Source: Candidatus Methanomethylophilaceae archaeon (GTDB lineage: Archaea > Thermoplasmatota > Thermoplasmata > Methanomassiliicoccales > Methanomethylophilaceae). Taken from it: a stretch of DNA of 6,298 nt. The position numbers were made by a program, and so were the translations under genes. The notes under the pieces are model-generated. The model did no database searches, was not told the origin of the DNA, and saw only the letters and a list, made by a program, of their open reading frames with translations. Each line of letters begins with the position of its first letter. Within the stretch, counting starts at the first letter, position 1. The stretch spans positions 1 to 6,298 of the forward strand of contig JAFZXW010000105.1 in the NCBI GenBank assembly GCA_017616575.1, in the 5' to 3' direction. This document shows positions 3,620 through 6,298 of the stretch, piece by piece.

Positions 3620-6109
3620 GAGCAGGGGACCTTCGGGGAAGGCCTCTCCTGGTCTTTGGAGAACGGGGTCCTGACGGTGAGCGGAGAGGGCCCGATGGAG
3701 ACCCCGGGTACCGCTTTCTCCGCCCCTTGGGAGAACCTTAAGCCTTCCATCAAGACGGTGGTCATCTCCGACGGCGTGACGACGATCGGGGAGAAGGCGT
3801 TCTACGGATGCTCCGCACTGAGGAACGCCGACCTCGGGGAGGTCACCAAGATCGGCACCAAGGCGTTCGCCAAGTCCGGGCTGCAGAACGTGGACATGGG
3901 CGGCTCCTTGAAGACAATCGGGCAGTACGCCTTCTACCAGACCGGCCTTAAGGAGATTAAGATCCCGAACGGGACCAAGACCATAGGCGCCAGCGCGTTC
4001 AGCGGGCTGTCCCCTTCCAAGATAGACATCCCGGCCACGGTGAAGACCGTCGGGACCAACGCGTTCTACAAGATGAAATTCCTGGACGCCGACGGCAAGA
4101 CCTCCCTTCCCGCGACGGCGGACGGGCTGAAGGGCCGCGTGTTCGACCGCGTCGGGTCCTCCTACGTCAGCCACCTTCCCGTGGGGTTCGAGTTCGAGGT
4201 CAGGGACATACGCTATTCCATCGTATGCGGAGACCCCCGCCAGGTCGAGGTCGTCGGGGGATCGGCGTCCTTGACGTCGCTGGTGGTCCCGCTGGACATC
4301 AGATGCGGGAGCGACGGCATGATGTACGACATAGTGTCCATCAAGGACAAGGCGTTCTACCAATGCACGAACCTCAAGAGCGTGAATCTCGGAGCCGTCG
4401 TGAAGATAGGGTCCAAGGCCTTCGCGAGCTCCGGGGTGCAGACCGCGAACCTGGGGATTTCCCTGGAGACGGTAGGCCAGTACGCTTTCTACAAGTGCCC
4501 TCTGACGTCGCTCTCCATCCCCGACGGCGTGAAGTCCATAGGCGCCAGCGCCTTCAGCGGATGCACGTCCATCAACGACCTGACCGTCCCGGGTTCCGTG
4601 GAGAGCATGGGGGCCAACGCCTTCAGCGGCCTGAAATTCGTAGGCACCAACGGCAAGACCACGATATCCTACCTTGACAGCGGGTTCCTCGGACACCGCT
4701 ACACCGGTAACAAGACGCTCGCCATGATGCCGGAGATCAAGGTCGGCGACGTGTTCGAATCCGACGGTCTGAGGTACAAGGTGACATCCATTGAGCAATA
4801 CCGCATGGAGGCTTCGCTGCTGGGATTCGTCGACGGCTTCTCCTCCAACGAGTTGAAGATACCAGAGGCCGTGATGTTCGAGAGGCACAAGTTCGCCGTC
4901 ACCTCGGTCGCGTCCAAGGCGTTCTACAGCGACAAGTCCTTGGAGAGCCTGTATGTGCCCGGAAGCGTCGGATCCATAGGGACGAAGGCGTTCTCCAACT
5001 GCTCTTCGCTTTCGTATGTGAAGATCTGCGACGGGAACGTGGACATTGGAGGGTACGCGTTCTACGGATGCGGGAACGTCGCGCACATGAAGTTCCCTTC
5101 CACGTTGACGACCATAGGGACGCAGGCCCTGAAAGGATTCTCGTTCTACGGACTGGACGGCTCCAAGCTCTCGGTTACGGCGTCGAAGCTGGCAGGGAAG
5201 GCGTTCTCCGGGTCCGGCTCCACCCTGTACGAGCTGATGGAGGCGTCCTTCCTCTTCTGCGACAACTTCGACAACGACGGGTTCGTGGCCTACACGGTCG
5301 AATACGAGACGATGCCTGAGACCATGATTCCCGGGATATGGGTCCACGGTTACGGCATGGACTTCGAGGGGGCCCTCGTCGACGCGTGCACGACCCTCGG
5401 CATGGAGGTCGAGTTCGGAGACGACGGCCGCATAACATCCATAGGAAAAGTCGTCGACGGAAACGTGTTCATACAAATGTGGGACCCTGGCTATTGGGAA
5501 TGGACATACCTGAACGACGACTACGGTTATCTCGGGATTTATGACATTGAGCTGTCCGAGATCCCCGAGGATGAGAGGTTCTTCGCGATAGTGCATGGCG
5601 GGGCGTCCAGCAACGGGATCGCCCCTTCCCCGCGCATGGATCCTGACGATATACACTGGTACTTCGAAGACTGCATCCAACACGACAAGAACGGCGTAGA
5701 GGTGGTCTTCTACGTCGGCGACAACTTCCTGTACTCCGAACTGGAATCCGACATCAGCGACACCGACACGCTGACGCTTCTGGTGGAAGGCGTATGGGTC
5801 AAGGGATATGCCGCCTATGGAAGCTTGGCGAGATACGCCTTCGAAGACGCCTGCGACGCGATCGGCTACACCATCACTTTCAAAGGCGACGAGAGCTGGA
5901 TCGAGGAGATAAACGGCGTGGATGACAAAAACCTCCTGCATGCCACATGGAACTCCGACATCGAAAACTGGTCCCAGGACAACTGGCTGGGAAACACCAG
6001 GGTTTACGAAGGATTGACCATGTGCATCGTGCACGGAGGATGGGGCGGCGGAGCCGACGACCCCCCTTACCCAGAATCCACCCCCAGGTCGATGATCTGG
6101 GCGTACTGA
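3521..6109 (+). CDS. secreted BspA-like leucine-rich-repeat surface protein with duplicated C-terminal domain
   Basis: An 862-residue exported protein, probably displayed at or released from the cell surface. Residues 1-33 form a Sec-type signal peptide. Residues 37-98 carry the BspA-like head (GLSWSLENGVLTVSGEGPM, then APW, then IKTVVISDGVTTIG) common in gut bacterial LRR proteins. Three LRR_5 (BspA/TpLRR) modules follow at about 76-215, 268-395 and 459-565, with the repeated signature IG-x-x-AF-x-x-C/S-x-x-L. Each module ends in a non-LRR cap, and the first two are joined to the next by beta-rich linkers. Residues 575-715 and 727-862 are two copies of one aromatic-rich domain. There is no lipobox Cys, no LPXTG and no C-terminal membrane helix, so any anchoring is unclear; an uncleaved signal segment is possible. 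LRR proteins of this class often act in adhesion or host and microbe contact, but the binding partner here is unknown. The ATG at 3521 is chosen because it directly precedes the signal peptide. The gene stands alone between a divergent promoter and a hairpin. Confidence 0.9.
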   Translation: MKRSGRISLLPAAGILVLAVTMLVALSGAEADAEQGTFGEGLSWSLENGVLTVSGEGPMETPGTAFSAPWENLKPSIKTVVISDGVTTIGEKAFYGCSALRNADLGEVTKIGTKAFAKSGLQNVDMGGSLKTIGQYAFYQTGLKEIKIPNGTKTIGASAFSGLSPSKIDIPATVKTVGTNAFYKMKFLDADGKTSLPATADGLKGRVFDRVGSSYVSHLPVGFEFEVRDIRYSIVCGDPRQVEVVGGSASLTSLVVPLDIRCGSDGMMYDIVSIKDKAFYQCTNLKSVNLGAVVKIGSKAFASSGVQTANLGISLETVGQYAFYKCPLTSLSIPDGVKSIGASAFSGCTSINDLTVPGSVESMGANAFSGLKFVGTNGKTTISYLDSGFLGHRYTGNKTLAMMPEIKVGDVFESDGLRYKVTSIEQYRMEASLLGFVDGFSSNELKIPEAVMFERHKFAVTSVASKAFYSDKSLESLYVPGSVGSIGTKAFSNCSSLSYVKICDGNVDIGGYAFYGCGNVAHMKFPSTLTTIGTQALKGFSFYGLDGSKLSVTASKLAGKAFSGSGSTLYELMEASFLFCDNFDNDGFVAYTVEYETMPETMIPGIWVHGYGMDFEGALVDACTTLGMEVEFGDDGRITSIGKVVDGNVFIQMWDPGYWEWTYLNDDYGYLGIYDIELSEIPEDERFFAIVHGGASSNGIAPSPRMDPDDIHWYFEDCIQHDKNGVEVVFYVGDNFLYSELESDISDTDTLTLLVEGVWVKGYAAYGSLARYAFEDACDAIGYTITFKGDESWIEEINGVDDKNLLHATWNSDIENWSQDNWLGNTRVYEGLTMCIVHGGWGGGADDPPYPESTPRSMIWAY
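3746..4165 (+). repeat. LRR_5 module 1 with C-terminal cap
   Basis: Residues 76-215 hold four to five LRR_5 repeats with IG-x-x-AF at 89-94, 111-116, 133-138, 155-160 and a VGTNAF variant at 177-182, so the repeat unit is 22 residues. The module ends in a non-LRR cap, KFLDADGKTSL then LKGRVF (186-208), that recurs in the other modules. Confidence 0.8.
3981..4005 (+). repeat. 25-nt direct repeat, copy 1 (in module 1)
   Basis: This stretch begins ccataggcgccagcgc and matches nt 4536-4560 at 24 of 25 positions; it encodes the IGASAFSG segment. The copies are 555 nt (185 codons) apart, exactly one module, so modules 1 and 2 probably arose by recent internal duplication or exchange. Confidence 0.85.
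4322..4705 (+). repeat. LRR_5 module 2 with C-terminal cap
   Basis: Residues 268-395 parallel module 1 with an offset of 185 residues: KAFYQC at 277-282, IGSKAF at 296-301, VGQYAF at 318-323, IGASAF at 340-345 and MGANAF at 363-368, followed by the cap (KFVGTNGKTTI then LGHRY). It is preceded by a linker at about 220-267 with RYSIV and a short VVPLDI strand. Confidence 0.8.
4536..4560 (+). repeat. 25-nt direct repeat, copy 2 (in module 2)
   Basis: Partner of nt 3981-4005, with one mismatch in 25 (a g to c change at position 17 of the repeat). Confidence 0.85.
4895..5215 (+). repeat. LRR_5 module 3 with C-terminal cap
   Basis: Residues 459-565 form the shortest and most diverged module. KAFY at 466-469 lies 190 residues after its module 2 counterpart. 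IGTKAF (486-491), IGGYAF (509-514) and IGTQAL (532-537) follow, then the cap (FYGLDGSKLSV and LAGKAF). One LRR unit fewer than module 2. The linker before it (408-458) contains LRYKVTSI and LKIPEAV. Confidence 0.75.
5243..5665 (+). repeat. Duplicated C-terminal domain, copy A
   Basis: Residues 575-715. Shared landmarks with copy B: F-x-x-x-DNF (577-583), GIWVHGYG (605-612), AL-x-DAC-x-x-LG (618-627), an acidic turn then ITSIGKVVDGN (638-648), an aromatic stretch with W654, W659, W661 and N665, IVHGG (690-694), then Pro-rich sequence ending DDIHWYF. The pattern AL...G...I-x-I...W-x-Y-x-N...I resembles DUF4430/transcobalamin-like domains, but this is an impression rather than an assignment. Confidence 0.7.
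5699..6106 (+). repeat. Duplicated C-terminal domain, copy B
   Basis: Residues 727-862. It repeats copy A with F-x-x-x-DNF (730-736), GVWVKGYA (757-764), a four-residue insertion before FEDACDAIG (774-782), IEEINGVDDKN (794-804), W810, W817 and W822, IVHGG (836-840), and a Pro-rich end with SMIWAY. The copies are clearly diverged at protein level, and I saw no long nucleotide identity, so the duplication is older than that linking LRR modules 1 and 2. Confidence 0.7.
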
Positions 6110-6114
6110 AACCC

Positions 6115-6140
6115 GTTCCGGCGTCTCATGGCGCCGGGAC
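6115..6140 (+). terminator. Hairpin just downstream of the LRR protein gene
   Basis: gttccggcg and cgccgggac pair as a 9-bp stem (one G-T wobble) around an 8-nt loop, starting 6 nt after the TGA stop. The following sequence (atcctttccc) has only a weak T-run, so it may be a transcription end, a 3' stabilising structure, or both. Confidence 0.5.
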
Positions 6141-6158
6141 ATCCTTTCCCATAGCAAC

Positions 6159-6166
6159 GTATTAAC
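6159..6166 (+). promoter_or_regulatory. TATA-like box A for the gene starting at 6189
   Basis: GTATTAAC is centred about 26-27 nt upstream of the ATG at 6189, the spacing expected for a leaderless archaeal transcript. No Shine-Dalgarno lies between the box and the ATG. Confidence 0.45.
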
Positions 6167-6188
6167 CTCGGACGCGCATCCCCTCGCC

Positions 6189-6298
6189 ATGTGGAAGATT
6201 CTCGGCGAGGACGCGATTTACATCGACATCCCGGAGACGTGGAAGAGGCGCATGATCGCGCTCGCAGGCGAAGGCGAGAAGCCGGAGAAGTTCAAGAA
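6189..6298 (+). CDS. Start of an unrecognised protein gene (3' truncated)
   Basis: An open frame runs from the ATG at 6189 off the end of the window, giving 36 complete codons beginning MWKILGEDAIYIDIPETWKR and ending at EKFK. It is charged and probably cytosolic, with no signal peptide or membrane segment. I do not recognise the family. The frame is also open upstream of 6189, but the ATG is favoured because a TATA-like box lies about 26 nt before it and the upstream sequence looks non-coding. It is the same strand as the LRR gene but separated from it by a hairpin and its own putative promoter, so probably an independent unit. Confidence 0.6.
   Translation, partial: MWKILGEDAIYIDIPETWKRRMIALAGEGEKPEKFK

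Noticed and set aside
3981..4560. Spaced direct repeats as a possible CRISPR array or mobile-element ends
   Set aside because: There are only two copies, they are 555 nt apart and both lie in frame within LRR codons, so they are explained by module duplication.
3566..6190. Long 874-codon open frame on the minus strand covering nearly all of the LRR gene
   Set aside because: It is the antisense shadow of a GC-rich repetitive gene. Its product has low-complexity Val/Arg/Gly/His composition and no family resemblance, while the plus strand has a signal peptide and clear LRR repeats.

Overview
The window reads as euryarchaeal chromosome, most probably from the Thermoplasmata side and plausibly a gut or rumen Methanomassiliicoccales-like methanogen. 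The evidence is as follows. Both tRNA synthetases are of the archaeal/eukaryotic type. TATA-like boxes sit about 26-29 nt upstream of start codons. The one operon-internal gene has an archaeal GGTGATC ribosome-binding site. The secreted BspA-like leucine-rich-repeat protein is of a kind common in host-associated archaea and gut bacteria. The DNA is GC-rich (about 60% by eye) and all four visible stop codons are TGA. The lineage is an inference; no rRNA or methanogenesis gene is present to settle it.

Layout: (1) nt 1-777, plus strand: the C-terminal part of a helical-repeat (TPR-like) protein, probably the tail of a STAND/AAA-type ATPase whose N-terminus lies outside the window. (2) nt 755-3396, minus strand: a two-gene translation operon, trpS then pheS, with a 5-nt gap between the trpS stop and the pheS start, ending in a T8 tract that lies inside the convergent gene. 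(3) nt 3397-3520: a compact divergent promoter region. (4) nt 3521-6109, plus strand: an 862-residue secreted protein with a BspA-like head, three LRR_5-type modules, and two copies of an aromatic-rich C-terminal domain that I cannot assign with certainty. (5) nt 6110-6188: a short intergenic region with a strong hairpin and a TATA-like box. (6) nt 6189-6298, plus strand: the first 36 codons of an unrecognised gene.

The two synthetases charge tRNA-Trp and tRNA-Phe; PheS needs a PheT (beta) partner that is not in this window. The LRR protein is presumably transcribed independently and exported, and has no evident functional link to the synthetases. The points most worth a second look are the cysteine motif in TrpRS, which closely resembles a [4Fe-4S] motif, and the duplicated C-terminal domain of the surface protein. 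No CRISPR array, transposon, phage gene, tRNA or rRNA was seen.
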